Source: Saccharothrix sp. NRRL B-16348 (lineage in GTDB: Bacteria > Actinomycetota > Actinomycetes > Mycobacteriales > Pseudonocardiaceae). From it: DNA of 64,000 nucleotides. A program made the position numbers and the translations under genes. Below the pieces are notes generated by a model. The model did no database searches. It was not told the DNA's origin and saw only the letters and a program-made list of their open reading frames with translations. Of the stretch, positions 47,169-56,134 are shown piece after piece. The DNA is taken from positions 44,327 to 108,326 of the forward strand of contig NZ_LGED01000207.1 of NCBI RefSeq assembly GCF_001280085.1, given 5' to 3'. Within the stretch, counting starts at the first letter, position 1. Each line of letters starts with the position of its first letter.

Positions 47169-47728
47169 CGCAGGAACAACCGCTCGCGGTCGCACAGGAA
47201 CAGCGGCTCGCGGCGGCACGGGAGCAGCGGCTCGCGGCGGCCGAGGGCTTGACCGAGGTGCTGGCCCGCACCACCGGCAGCGCCGAGCACCCGACCCGCC
47301 TGGCCCGCGCCACGGCGACCGCGACGGGCGAGCTGACGGCGCTCGACCTGCACCCGAACGCGTTGGCGCAGGGACCGGACGCGGTCGGCAGGCTCGTCGT
47401 GGAGACGGCGCGGCTGGCGACGGACGCGGCCGTGCAGAAGAGCTACAACGAGTTGGCCAAGTCGTTGGGCGACAGCATGGCGATGGCCGTCGAGGCGTTC
47501 GCCGGTCCGCCACCGCTGAAAGCGGCCTCGGCGGAGCCGGTGGCGACCCCTCAGCCGCTGGTCACGCCGCCGACGACGGCGCCGGGAGCGCACGGGGCGA
47601 GGTCGGCCGGACCGACTCCGCCGCCGTGGGCCGGGCAGGCGAAGGGACGCGCCGCGGCGCGTCCCCAACCCGAGGAAACGGACGACGACGACTACTTCGC
47701 GGACCCTTTCCGTGGTCAACGGCAGTAG
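47165..47728 (+). CDS. YbaB-like protein with Pro-rich tail
   Basis: A 187-residue protein; residues 25-110 resemble YbaB/EbfC (ATATATGELTALDLHPNALAQGPDAVGRLVVETARLATDAAV), while the C-terminal half is Pro/Ala-rich and ends acidic (ETDDDDYFADPF). The N-terminal region contains a fivefold QRLAAA-like repeat. It is the last gene of the cluster and overlaps its partner by four bases. Confidence 0.7.
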   Translation: MTQEQPLAVAQEQRLAAAREQRLAAAEGLTEVLARTTGSAEHPTRLARATATATGELTALDLHPNALAQGPDAVGRLVVETARLATDAAVQKSYNELAKSLGDSMAMAVEAFAGPPPLKAASAEPVATPQPLVTPPTTAPGAHGARSAGPTPPPWAGQAKGRAAARPQPEETDDDDYFADPFRGQRQ

Positions 47729-47793
47729 TGCGTGATCGACCCCGTACTCTTGCCCCCGCATCGCAAAGGGGCATGGCGTGACCGGGAGGTCGG

Positions 47794-49002
47794 ATGGCAC
47801 AGGACATCGTCCCGATCGAGCTGGGGCTCACCCAGGGTGATGTCGTCACCCTGTGGGCCCCGCGCTGGCGGGAAGAGGGCGAGGAGTGGGAAGCCTTCCT
47901 CGGCCACGAGGAGGACCTGTACGCGTTCCCCGATGCCGCGCACTTGGCGGCGTTCGTGCGCAAGGCCGAAGAGCACGACCTGACCGACCACCCGGCGTGG
48001 CACGTCGTGCCCGCGCTGTCGGTCGGTGAGCTGTCGCCGGACGACAACCACCAGTTCGACCTCGTCGGCGTGCCCGAGCTGGTCGCCGAGGAGCCCGACA
48101 CGTGGGTCATCGGCGAGCTCGCCGACGTGATCTCGATCGTGCGGTCGCTGGCGGACGTCTGCGAGCTGGAGAAGGTGCACGAGATCCTCGACTCGGCGGA
48201 GGGCTTCGCGCTGCTCCCGCAGGGCACGCTGCCGTTCACCGGCCGCGAGGGTCAGGCGTTGTGGACCGAGATCTCCCAGGTCGTCGCGGAGAAGTGGGAC
48301 GAGGTGCTGGACGCGATCGACGAGGTCGTGGCCACGCCGGAGGTCGACGAGACCGCGCTCAAGGCCGCGCAGGACGAGCTGGCCGAGTACGAGGAGGCCA
48401 ACGCCGCCGCGGCGGCCACCGAGGACGAGGACGACGAGGACGGCGAGGAGCCGGTCGGCTTCTGGGGCGAGGTCGGCATCGACCCGATCAAGATCATCAG
48501 TGGTGCGGGCGAGTACTACACGCTGCGCTGCTACCTGGACGACCACCCGGTGTTCCTCGGGCGCAAGGGCAGGATCGACGTGTTCGGCTCGCCGCGCGCG
48601 TTGGCCCGGTTCATCGTCGAGGCCGACGACAACGACCTGGCCGAGGTCTCGACCTGGGGCGAACTGGTCACCAAGGCCACCGGCGGCGACCTGGACGTCG
48701 AGGTCGACCCGGACAACGTCTACGTGCTCACGGGCCTGGACGAGGACATCGCCGACGGCCCGGACGCGATCGACCCCACGCAGCTCGACCTCGTGGTCGA
48801 ACTGCTGGAGGACGCGGGCGAGTGGGCGAACGACGACACCGTGAAGGTGGCGTTGAACCAGTCCGAGCGGCTGGGGTGGCTGGTGTCGTACGTGCTCAAG
48901 CCCGACCCGACGCGGCTGGCGCCCAGCGCGCCGTTCGACGACGAGCAGGTGGCGTGGCGGACGCTCGTGGCGGCGTTCGAGGACCGGCTCAAGGTGCACT
49001 GA
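47794..49002 (+). CDS. Conserved acidic actinobacterial protein (often labelled primosomal)
   Basis: A 402-residue, strongly acidic cytoplasmic protein with two similar halves (WEAFLGHEEDLYAFPDAAHLAAFV and RKGRIDVFGSPRALARFIVEADD), indicating an internal duplication, joined by an acidic linker (about 205-225). No catalytic motif is visible. Similar proteins in actinobacteria are annotated primosomal without evidence; from memory Rv3311 of M. tuberculosis is the equivalent. GGGAGG about six bases before the ATG. Followed by a strong terminator. Confidence 0.75.
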   Translation: MAQDIVPIELGLTQGDVVTLWAPRWREEGEEWEAFLGHEEDLYAFPDAAHLAAFVRKAEEHDLTDHPAWHVVPALSVGELSPDDNHQFDLVGVPELVAEEPDTWVIGELADVISIVRSLADVCELEKVHEILDSAEGFALLPQGTLPFTGREGQALWTEISQVVAEKWDEVLDAIDEVVATPEVDETALKAAQDELAEYEEANAAAAATEDEDDEDGEEPVGFWGEVGIDPIKIISGAGEYYTLRCYLDDHPVFLGRKGRIDVFGSPRALARFIVEADDNDLAEVSTWGELVTKATGGDLDVEVDPDNVYVLTGLDEDIADGPDAIDPTQLDLVVELLEDAGEWANDDTVKVALNQSERLGWLVSYVLKPDPTRLAPSAPFDDEQVAWRTLVAAFEDRLKVH

Positions 49003-49044
49003 TGTGCAGTGACCGCTGAGGCGGTGGGAGTGCGGTAGAAGCGG

Positions 49045-49082
49045 CAGAGGTCGCGGGCAGCCATCGGAGCCCGCGACCTCTG
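49045..49082. terminator. Strong hairpin between the acidic protein gene and add
   Basis: Perfect 14-base stem (49045-49058 with 49069-49082), ten-base loop, followed by TTT on the plus strand; between convergent genes. Confidence 0.88.
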
Positions 49083-49118
49083 TTTGTGCGTGTTGGTTCT
49101 TCGGTGCTGCTACTTCTG

Positions 49119-50183
49119 CTACTTCTCGAGAGCGGCGTAGGCCGGTTCGATGACGTCCTGGATGAGCGCGCGGCGCTCCTCGTGCGAGATGAACGCGGCC
49201 TTGGCGGCGTTGACGGTGAACTTGCGCAGGTCGTCCCAGCCGAAGCCGAAGTTCTCGACCACGGTGGCGAACTCGCCGGTCAGCGACACCATGCTCATCA
49301 GCCGGTTGTCGGTGTTCAAGGTGACCCGGAAACCCAGGTCCGCCATCCGCTTGATCGGGTGCTCGGCGAGCGAGGCGACCGCGCCGGTGTGCACGTTCGA
49401 CGTCGGGCACATCTCCAGCGCGATGCGCCGGTCGCGCACGTACGCGGCCAGCCGCCCGACCTCGTCGCCCTTGATGTCCTCGGCCAGCCGCACGCCGTGG
49501 CCCAGCCGCTCCGCGCCCGCGAGCTGCACGGCCTCCCACGCCGACTCCGCGCCCGACGCCTCGGCGGCGTGGATGGTGAAGTGCGCGTTCTGCTGCCGCA
49601 GGTACTCGAACGCGGACAGCTCCTTGCTCGGCGGGAACCCGGCCTCGGGGCCCGCGATGTCGAAGCCGACCACGCCCGCGTCCCGGTAGCGGACCACCAG
49701 GTCGGCGATGCGCTGCCAGCCGTCGTTCTGGCGCATCGCGCACAGCAGCGTGCCGACCTTGATGCGGCTGCCGGCGGCGGCCTCGCCCTGGCGGAAGCCC
49801 TCCTGCACGGCTTCCACGGCCTGCTCCATGGACAGGCCCTTGTCGGTGAACAGCTCCGGCGCGTACCGGATCTCGGCGTACACGACACCGTCGGCGGCGA
49901 GGTCCTGCACGGCCTCGGAGGCGACGCGCACCAGCGCGGACTCGTCCTGCATGACGCCGCACGTGTGCGCGAAGCCCTCCAGGTAGCGGACCAGCGAGCC
50001 GGAGTTGGCGTTGTCGCGGAACCACGCGCCGAGCGCGACCGGGTCCGTGGTGGGCAGGCCCTGGTGGCCGCAGGCCTCGGCGAGTTCGATCACCGTCTGC
50101 GGGCGGAGGCCACCGTCGAGGTGGTCGTGCAGGAGCACCTTCGGCGCGCGGCGAAGGTTTTCCTGGGTCAGCGGGGTCGGCAT
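49119..50183 (-). CDS. add: Adenosine deaminase
   Basis: A 354-residue zinc hydrolase converting (deoxy)adenosine to (deoxy)inosine. [10 protein letters not shown] (metal histidines) is near the N terminus, HAAEASG holds the next metal His, GHGVRLAED the catalytic one, and NTDNRLMS the metal Asp. ATG at 50183 is preferred: a TACGGT box (50191-50196) lies seven bases upstream, so leaderless translation is likely. A GTG three codons upstream is possible. Its product feeds Pnp. Confidence 0.95.
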   Translation of the reverse strand: MPTPLTQENLRRAPKVLLHDHLDGGLRPQTVIELAEACGHQGLPTTDPVALGAWFRDNANSGSLVRYLEGFAHTCGVMQDESALVRVASEAVQDLAADGVVYAEIRYAPELFTDKGLSMEQAVEAVQEGFRQGEAAAGSRIKVGTLLCAMRQNDGWQRIADLVVRYRDAGVVGFDIAGPEAGFPPSKELSAFEYLRQQNAHFTIHAAEASGAESAWEAVQLAGAERLGHGVRLAEDIKGDEVGRLAAYVRDRRIALEMCPTSNVHTGAVASLAEHPIKRMADLGFRVTLNTDNRLMSMVSLTGEFATVVENFGFGWDDLRKFTVNAAKAAFISHEERRALIQDVIEPAYAALEK

Positions 50184-50567
50184 GGTCGTCACCGTATACC
50201 GGTGACACGCCGTGTCGTTCCGACGTACGATGATCAAGGACCGGTATGATCGCCCCCGCGTCACCGGGTGTGTCCAGAACCACTCGATCGGGTGCCACAT
50301 TCGCTGCGGTGAAGCCGTTGTGCAGTCGTGATGCAGAACTTTCCGCTACTGGTTACTGGGCTTTAGTCACTCACACGGCGGATGCTCACGGGGAGCAGTC
50401 ACAGGCGCGCGTGCGGTTACCTTGGGGTAAGGTCGCCCATTGTCACTCCAACGGACTACACGCAAGGTCGATCCAGGCGGTCCCGGTCGGGGGGCGCTAC
50501 TGCCCGCCGCCCCAACCTGGTTAGGCTCCCGGAGGTCTCCCCTCCCCTGGACGAAGGCACCCGAGCC
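50184..50567. promoter_or_regulatory. Intergenic region with palindromes
   Basis: GACAC-GCC-GTGTC (50204-50216) lies just upstream of add and may be its operator. TTACC-TTGG-GGTAA (50417-50430) is a second inverted repeat about 140 bases before the coiled-coil gene. No gene is recognised in the 384 bases; the open frame that continues from the coiled-coil gene up to 50382 looks non-coding. Confidence 0.5.
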
Positions 50568-51800
50568 GTGAACGAGAACAACAACTCCACGATGTCCTTC
50601 GATCGGATGCGCAACATGCTCACGCGCGCCGCGGAGATCCGTGAGAGCGAACAGCAGCAGATCTTCGACGCACTGGACGAGATCCACGCGCGGATGTCCC
50701 CGCTCGAGTCGCTGGGTTCCGTTCGCAAGCGCCTGTCCGAGCTGCCCGACCGGACCGAGGTCGGCGTGCTGGCCGAGCGGCTGGACGAGGCGCTGTCCAA
50801 GCTGGAGGCGCAGGACAACGCGGTGCAGAGCATCGGTCGGGCCGTCGAGGGCCTGGTCGACAAGCTCGCCAAGCCGTTCGCGCAGCTCGACGGTCGGCTC
50901 GACGGGGTGGCGGGCCGGTTCGAGGGCGTCGCCGGGCGAATGGACGGCTTGGAGGACAAGCTCGCCCACATCCACAAGCGGCTCGACGACCTCGACGGCC
51001 ACCTGGACAAGCAGGACGGCAAGGTCGAGCAGGTGCCGGGTGCGGTGACCGGGCCGTTGCGGGAGCGCATCGAGGCGTTGGAGACCGCCCTGCGCGGCCG
51101 GCTGGACGAGGTCGACGAGGGCGTGCACGAGCACCTTGACGGCACGCGTGAGGCGTTGCAGCGCTCGGTGACGGAGTCGGCCGCCGGTCTGCAGGGCAAG
51201 CTCGACGAGACCCGCGACAACCTCAACAGCACTCGGGACGGGCTGCACGCGTCGTTGACCGAGACGCGCGAGTCGCTCGTGGCGTCGTTGGCCGACACGC
51301 GCAGCACGATGACGGGCAAGCTGGACGAGGCCCGCGAGGCGCTGCACGCGGCGTTGGACGAGACGCGCGACCAGGTCGACGCGACGGACCGCCTGGAGGC
51401 GTTGGCGCAGCGCTTGGAGCAGGTGACGTCCCGGCTCGACACCATGGCGACCCGGCTCGACTCGGTCGAGGACGACTTCGCGTCGCGGCTGGGCGAGCTG
51501 TCCGGCGTGGTGGAGCAGGGCATCGCCAAGGTCGAGGGCTCGCTGTCGACGCGGCCGGACGCCGATTCGCTGGCCGGATTGGTGCGCAAGAGCAACCAGG
51601 AGTCGGAGCTGCGCATCGGTGGGCAGCTGGACGAGGCGATGGCGACGTTCGCCGAGCTGATCCTCGGTGGCGGCTCGCCGACGCCGCCCCCGCCGCCCAC
51701 CGCGCTGCCGCGGCCTCAGCGGCGGACCCGGAAGAACGGGCCGAAGCCCGGGGAGAACCGGAACGTGGACGATGACGACTTGACGGCTGAGGGCGCCTGA
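50568..51800 (+). CDS. Long coiled-coil protein with 11-residue-type amphipathic repeats
   Basis: A 410-residue, mostly helical cytoplasmic protein. The central region (about 100-330) is a regular coiled coil with repeated LDETRDNL, LTETRESL, LADTRSTM, LDEAREAL blocks, then Pro-rich and acidic tails (PTPPPPPTALP, DDDDL). No signal peptide. It resembles apolipoprotein A-like/coiled-coil scaffolds, with no named family. GTG at 50568 is chosen as the first start near conserved sequence; the ribosome site is weak. Confidence 0.65.
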   Translation: MNENNNSTMSFDRMRNMLTRAAEIRESEQQQIFDALDEIHARMSPLESLGSVRKRLSELPDRTEVGVLAERLDEALSKLEAQDNAVQSIGRAVEGLVDKLAKPFAQLDGRLDGVAGRFEGVAGRMDGLEDKLAHIHKRLDDLDGHLDKQDGKVEQVPGAVTGPLRERIEALETALRGRLDEVDEGVHEHLDGTREALQRSVTESAAGLQGKLDETRDNLNSTRDGLHASLTETRESLVASLADTRSTMTGKLDEAREALHAALDETRDQVDATDRLEALAQRLEQVTSRLDTMATRLDSVEDDFASRLGELSGVVEQGIAKVEGSLSTRPDADSLAGLVRKSNQESELRIGGQLDEAMATFAELILGGGSPTPPPPPTALPRPQRRTRKNGPKPGENRNVDDDDLTAEGA

Positions 51801-51817
51801 GCGATTTGGCGTGAGGA

Positions 51818-51852
51818 GGCCCGGTTCCGCGGTGGCGGGGCCGGGTCTTTTT
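51818..51852 (+). terminator. Rho-independent-type terminator of the coiled-coil gene
   Basis: GGCCCGG (51818-51824) pairs with CCGGGTC (51841-51847, one G-T pair), followed by five T. This is one of the few canonical U-tract terminators here. Confidence 0.8.
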
Positions 51853-51973
51853 GTTGTGGTGGTTTGGGTTGGGTGAAGATCAAAAATTAAAAAAGAAAAG
51901 AGTCCTCGCCGGACGGGCAGATCAGCAGGATGACGCCTGGTTTGGCGGTTAAGCGCCGGGTCCGTTGTGGTGC
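51853..51973. other. AT-rich patch in otherwise GC-rich gap
   Basis: About 20 bases around 51880-51900 are nearly all A (CAAAAATTAA then AAAAGAAAAG), unusual for this DNA. On the minus strand it is a T-rich run. No gene. Confidence 0.6.
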
Positions 51974-52146
51974 GGGTTTCGTGTCATCCCACCGACCTCC
52001 CTCCGGGCTACCACCCGCGTCAAGGGGGCGGCCAACAGTCGAAGCCGTGGGTAGCGGTGAACGGCCCCCTTGACACGCGCGGTAGGGCACAGCCAGGTCG
52101 GCGGGATGACACGAAGCCCTTCCTTTGGGGAAGAAGGGCTTCGTGT
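51974..52146. repeat. Long inverted repeat with alternative hairpins
   Basis: 51974-51998 and 52095-52119 form 25-base arms with two mismatches. An inner 11-base perfect arm (52019-52029 with 52064-52074) and CTACC/GGTAG pairing extend it to one imperfect hairpin of about 146 bases. The segment ACACGAAGCCC (52109-52119) can instead pair with 52136-52146, giving a perfect 14-base stem (52109-52122 with 52133-52146), just after the deoA stop. Confidence 0.88.
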
Positions 52147-52151
52147 GGTGG

Positions 52152-53423
52152 TTAGCCCCGGATCGTGTCGATGATCAGGGGGGTGGTGGGTGGTCGGTCG
52201 CCGATTTCGTAGCCCGAGGAGAGGGATTCCAGGGCGGCGGGGATGGCGTCCGGGGTGTCGGTCTGCAGTTCCAGGAGTGGTTGGCCCTTGGTCAGGTGGT
52301 CGCCCGGTTTGGCCAGGCACAGGATGCCGGCGCCCGGTTGGACCGGGTCTTCCTTGCGGGCGCGGCCGGCGCCCAGGCGCCAGGCGGCGACGCCCACGGC
52401 GTAGGCGTCCAAGGTGGTCAGGTAGCCGTCGGAGGGGGCGGTGACGATGTGCTTGTGGCGGCCGGTCGGTAGTGGGGCTTCCGGGTCGCCGCCTTGGGCC
52501 CTGATCATCCTGGCCCACGTCTCGTAGGCCTCGCCGGAGGCCAGGACGTCGCGGGGGGAGGCGGAGATGCCCACGCGGGACAGCATTTCTTCGGCCAGGG
52601 CGACGGTCAGGTCGATGATGTCCGCTGGGCCGTTGCCCTGGAGGACTTCGACCGATTCGGCGACTTCGACCGCGTTGCCGACGGCGCGGCCCAGTGGCAC
52701 AGACATGTCGGTCAGGAGGGCCGAGACGCGGAGGCCGTGGTCGACGCCGATCGAGACCAGGGCCGTGGCCAGTGCGCGGGCCTGGTCCAGGGACTTCATG
52801 AACGCGCCGGAGCCGACCTTGACGTCCAGCACCAGGGCTTCGGCGCCCTCGGCGATCTTCTTCGACATGATCGAGGAGGCGATCAGCGGGATCGACTCGA
52901 CGGTGGCCGTAACGTCGCGCAGGGCGTACAGCTTCTTGTCGGCCGGGGCCAGGCCGGTGGTGGCGGCGCAGATGACGGCACCTACGGAGCGGAGTTGGGA
53001 GGCGACCTCGTCCACGGAGAGCTGTGCGCGCCAGCCGGGGATGGATTCGAGTTTGTCCAGGGTGCCGCCGGTGTGGCCCAGGCCCCGGCCGGAGAGTTGC
53101 GGCACGGCGGCGCCGCAGGCGGCGACCAGGGGGGCGAGTGGCAGGGTGATCTTGTCGCCGACGCCGCCCGTGGAGTGCTTGTCGACGGTGGGGCGGCCCA
53201 CGTCCAGGGTCAGCCGGTCGCCGGAGTCGACCATGGCCCTGGTCCACCGGGCGGTTTCGGCGGTGTCCATGCCGTTCAGGAAGATGGCCATGGCCAGGGC
53301 GGACATCTGCTCGTCGGCCACGACGCCGTTGGTGTAGGCGTCGACGACCCAGTCGATCTGGGCGTCGGTGAGCCGGTGGCCGTCGCGCTTGGCCCGGATC
53401 ACGTCCACGGCGGTGTGGGTCAT
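52152..53423 (-). CDS. deoA: Thymidine (pyrimidine-nucleoside) phosphorylase
   Basis: A 423-residue enzyme cleaving thymidine and (deoxy)uridine with phosphate to base and (deoxy)ribose 1-phosphate. The phosphate-site signature DKHSTGGVGDK, SGRGLGHTGGTLDKLE and the KxGxGAFM segment (VKVGSGAFMKS) are complete. ATG at 53423 is set by the ATGA overlap with cdd; the frame continues upstream without coding sense. Last gene of the nucleoside operon, followed by a strong hairpin. Confidence 0.96.
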   Translation of the reverse strand: MTHTAVDVIRAKRDGHRLTDAQIDWVVDAYTNGVVADEQMSALAMAIFLNGMDTAETARWTRAMVDSGDRLTLDVGRPTVDKHSTGGVGDKITLPLAPLVAACGAAVPQLSGRGLGHTGGTLDKLESIPGWRAQLSVDEVASQLRSVGAVICAATTGLAPADKKLYALRDVTATVESIPLIASSIMSKKIAEGAEALVLDVKVGSGAFMKSLDQARALATALVSIGVDHGLRVSALLTDMSVPLGRAVGNAVEVAESVEVLQGNGPADIIDLTVALAEEMLSRVGISASPRDVLASGEAYETWARMIRAQGGDPEAPLPTGRHKHIVTAPSDGYLTTLDAYAVGVAAWRLGAGRARKEDPVQPGAGILCLAKPGDHLTKGQPLLELQTDTPDAIPAALESLSSGYEIGDRPPTTPLIIDTIRG

Positions 53424-53809
53424 GGCAGGTCCTCCGGGCCGAACGCGTCGGGCAGCACCTTGCTCATCGGGAGGATGCCGGACGGGGTGTCGATCAGACA
53501 GGGCGCGCCGCCCAGCTCGTAGATCACCTGACGGCACCGGCCGCACGGCATCAGCAGCTCACCGGCGCCGCTGCGGCACGCCAGGGCGACGAGCCTGCCG
53601 CCGCCGGAGAGCATGAACTGGCCGGCGAGCGTGCACTCGGCGCACAGGCCGACGCCGTAGGCGGCGTTCTCCACGTTGCAGCCGACGACGATCCGGCCGT
53701 CGTCGCAGATCGCCGCCGCGCCCACCTGGAGCCCGGAGTACGGGCAGTAGGCGCTCTGGGCGGCGGCGACGGCGCGGGCCCGCAGGTCGTCCCAGTCGAT
53801 GTCAACCAC
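53420..53809 (-). CDS. cdd: Cytidine deaminase
   Basis: A 129-residue tetrameric-type zinc deaminase for cytidine and deoxycytidine. CAEC (zinc Cys and catalytic Glu) and MPCGRCRQ (two zinc Cys) are both present, and NVENAAYGVGL is the substrate-binding strand. GTG at 53809 overlaps the preceding permease stop by eight bases. Its product uridine is split by DeoA. Confidence 0.95.
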   Translation of the reverse strand: MVDIDWDDLRARAVAAAQSAYCPYSGLQVGAAAICDDGRIVVGCNVENAAYGVGLCAECTLAGQFMLSGGGRLVALACRSGAGELLMPCGRCRQVIYELGGAPCLIDTPSGILPMSKVLPDAFGPEDLP

Positions 53810-55067
53810 GGCGGTACACCACGCCGTCCGCCGCGGGCATGCGCAATCGTTGGGACGCGACCGCCAGGACCACCAGCGTCACCAGGTGGGGCGCGTAGGT
53901 GGTCAGCTCGCTCGGCACCTCCTCCACCGAGTAGTACACGGCGTAGAGGAGGCCGGCGGCCAGGATGCCGAACGCGGCGGCGAACCAGCGGCGGCGGACC
54001 AGCTGCCAGATGACGATGACGACGAGCAGCAGGACCGCGCCGTAGACCAGGGCGAGGAACGTCTTGCCGCCCGAGCGCAGCTGGAGGCCGTCGGCGTAGC
54101 CGAAGAGGGCCGCGCCGCCGAGGAGGCCGCCGGGGCGCCAGTTGCCGAAGATCATGGCGGCGAGGCCGATGAACCCGCGGCCGTTGGTCTGGCCTTCGAG
54201 GTAGCCGGGTTGGCCGGGGTTGAGCACGAGGGCCGCGCCGCCGATGCCGGCCAGCGCGCCGGACGAGATCACGGCGACGTACTTGTAGAGGTAGACGTTG
54301 ACGCCGAGGGATTCGGCGGCCACGGGGTTCTCGCCGCACGACCGCAGCCGCAGGCCGAACCGGGTCCGCCACAGCACCAGGTAGCTGCCGATCACCAGCA
54401 GGATCGCCAGCATGGTCAGCGGCGACACACCGGTGACGAGGCCGCGCAGGATGCCGGCGACGTCGGACAGGCCCACTCGTTGCTGCGCCTCGAGTTCGCC
54501 GAGCCAGTCGGAGAGGCCGGAGGCGGAGTAGGTGTCGAACTTCGGCACGGCGGGCGATTCGCGGGGGTTGTTCGACAGCGGGAAGAAGATCAGCGTGGAC
54601 AGGTACTTGGTCAGGCCCGCGCCGAGCAGGTTGATCGCCACGCCGGAGACGATGTGGTTCACGCCGAACGTCACGGTGGCGATGGCGTGCAGGAGACCGC
54701 CCAGCGCGCCGAACACGGCCGCCGCCACGAGTGCCGCCCACGGACCCCACTGGTAGCCGGCCCACGCCGCGCCCCACGTGCCCATGATCATCATGCCTTC
54801 GAGGCCGATGTTCACCACGCCCGCGCGTTCCGCCCAGAGGCCACCGAGGGCGGCCAGGAGGATGGGCAACGCCAGCCGCACGGCGGTCTGGATGGTGCCG
54901 GTGGACGTCAGCTGGGGCACACCGGTCAGGTACGACGTGGTGGACAGCAGCACGACCGCGCCCGCCACGCCCAGCGCGCCGACGGCCCAGCCGGGGATCC
55001 GCCGCGACTTGCGAGGCGGCGGAACGGTGGCGGGGGCCTCGGACGGGTTCATCAATGAAGTGCTCAT
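53802..55067 (-). CDS. Nucleoside ABC importer, permease subunit 2
   Basis: A 421-residue BPD_transp_2-type permease with a proline-rich N terminus and about ten helices. Typical motifs: LPILLAALGGLWAERAGVVNIGLEGMMIMG, NLLGAGLTKYLS, GFIGLAAMIFGNW. The family is NupQ/YufQ-like. ATG at 55067 overlaps permease 1 (ATGA). The long frame upstream of it is a shadow. Confidence 0.9.
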   Translation of the reverse strand: MSTSLMNPSEAPATVPPPRKSRRIPGWAVGALGVAGAVVLLSTTSYLTGVPQLTSTGTIQTAVRLALPILLAALGGLWAERAGVVNIGLEGMMIMGTWGAAWAGYQWGPWAALVAAAVFGALGGLLHAIATVTFGVNHIVSGVAINLLGAGLTKYLSTLIFFPLSNNPRESPAVPKFDTYSASGLSDWLGELEAQQRVGLSDVAGILRGLVTGVSPLTMLAILLVIGSYLVLWRTRFGLRLRSCGENPVAAESLGVNVYLYKYVAVISSGALAGIGGAALVLNPGQPGYLEGQTNGRGFIGLAAMIFGNWRPGGLLGGAALFGYADGLQLRSGGKTFLALVYGAVLLLVVIVIWQLVRRRWFAAAFGILAAGLLYAVYYSVEEVPSELTTYAPHLVTLVVLAVASQRLRMPAADGVVYRRG

Positions 55068-56134
55068 GCCGCATCCACCGTTCCGAGCTGCCGGCCGACC
55101 TGCCGCTGCTGCGCGGCCAGTTCGAACCGGCGGACCACCTCGTACGCGACGACGACCGACAGCACGATCGCCCCCTGCATGATCGTCACGATCTCCCGGG
55201 GCACGCCCACGTTGTCCAGCGCCAGCCCCGACTTGTCCAGGAACGCCCACAGCAGCGCGCCGAACGCGATGCCGCCGGGGTGGTTGCGCCCGAGCAGCGC
55301 GATCGCGATGCCGGAGAAGCCGATGCCGGCCGGGAAGTTCAGGTTGTAGGTGTGGTCGCGGCCCAGGATCTCCGGCATGGAGACGAGGCCCGCGATGCCG
55401 CCCGAGAGCAGCATGGCGATCAGCACCATCTTCTTGGCGTTCACGCCACCCGCGGCGGCGGCCGTGGACGACTCACCGGACGCCCGCAGTTCGAAGCCGA
55501 ACCGGGTGCGGTTCATCATCACCCAGTAGCCGATGCCCAGCAGCGCGGCCAGGAAGACCAGGCCGAACACCGTGCCGGACGAGCCGAACGGGATGCCGGG
55601 CACCCAGCCGGTCTCCGGGATCTCCGGGGTGCGGATGTTGTTGCCGCGCAGCTCGCCGAACACGTCCGCGCCGATCAGGTACGCGGCCAGGCCGAGCGCC
55701 AGGCCGTTCATCATGATCGTGGAGATGACCTCGTTGACGCCGCGCGTCACCTTGAGGATCGCCGGGATCGCCGCCCACAGCGCGCCCGCGACGGCGGCGG
55801 TCAGGATGATCACCAGGGCGTGCAGGCCGGGCGGCAGCGCGATCGAGCCGCCGACCACGGCCGCGACGACCGCCGCGACCCGGTACTGGCCCTCGACGCC
55901 GATGTTGAACAGGTTCATCTGGAACCCGATCGCCACCGCCAGCGCCGCGATGTAGTAGGTGCCGGTGCTGTTGATGATGTCGACGGCGGTGGTGCCCTCA
56001 CCGACCTGCGCGAACATCACCCCGAACGCCCGCAGCGGGTTCGCGCCGGACACCACCAGCGCGATACCGCACAGCAGGGCGGAGAACAGGATCGCCAGCA
56101 CGGGCGGCAGCAGTTTGCCGCGCAAGATTCCCAT
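55064..56134 (-). CDS. Nucleoside ABC importer, permease subunit 1
   Basis: A 356-residue BPD_transp_2-type permease (NupP/YufP-like): FNIGVEGQY, STIMMNGLALGLAAYL, GIGFSGIAIALLGRN. The start ATG shares one base with the ATPase stop TAA, and the stop overlaps permease 2. Confidence 0.9.
   Translation of the reverse strand: MGILRGKLLPPVLAILFSALLCGIALVVSGANPLRAFGVMFAQVGEGTTAVDIINSTGTYYIAALAVAIGFQMNLFNIGVEGQYRVAAVVAAVVGGSIALPPGLHALVIILTAAVAGALWAAIPAILKVTRGVNEVISTIMMNGLALGLAAYLIGADVFGELRGNNIRTPEIPETGWVPGIPFGSSGTVFGLVFLAALLGIGYWVMMNRTRFGFELRASGESSTAAAAGGVNAKKMVLIAMLLSGGIAGLVSMPEILGRDHTYNLNFPAGIGFSGIAIALLGRNHPGGIAFGALLWAFLDKSGLALDNVGVPREIVTIMQGAIVLSVVVAYEVVRRFELAAQQRQVGRQLGTVDAA

Noticed and set aside
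50382..50567. N-terminal extension of the coiled-coil protein
   Set aside because: Arginine-rich, no conserved pattern, and contains a likely promoter palindrome at 50417-50430.
51853..51900. AT-rich tract as replication origin
   Set aside because: No DnaA boxes or dnaA/dnaN genes nearby; too short.
51887..52090. 67-codon minus-strand frame in the structured gap
   Set aside because: No ribosome site, no domain, and it crosses the inverted-repeat arms.
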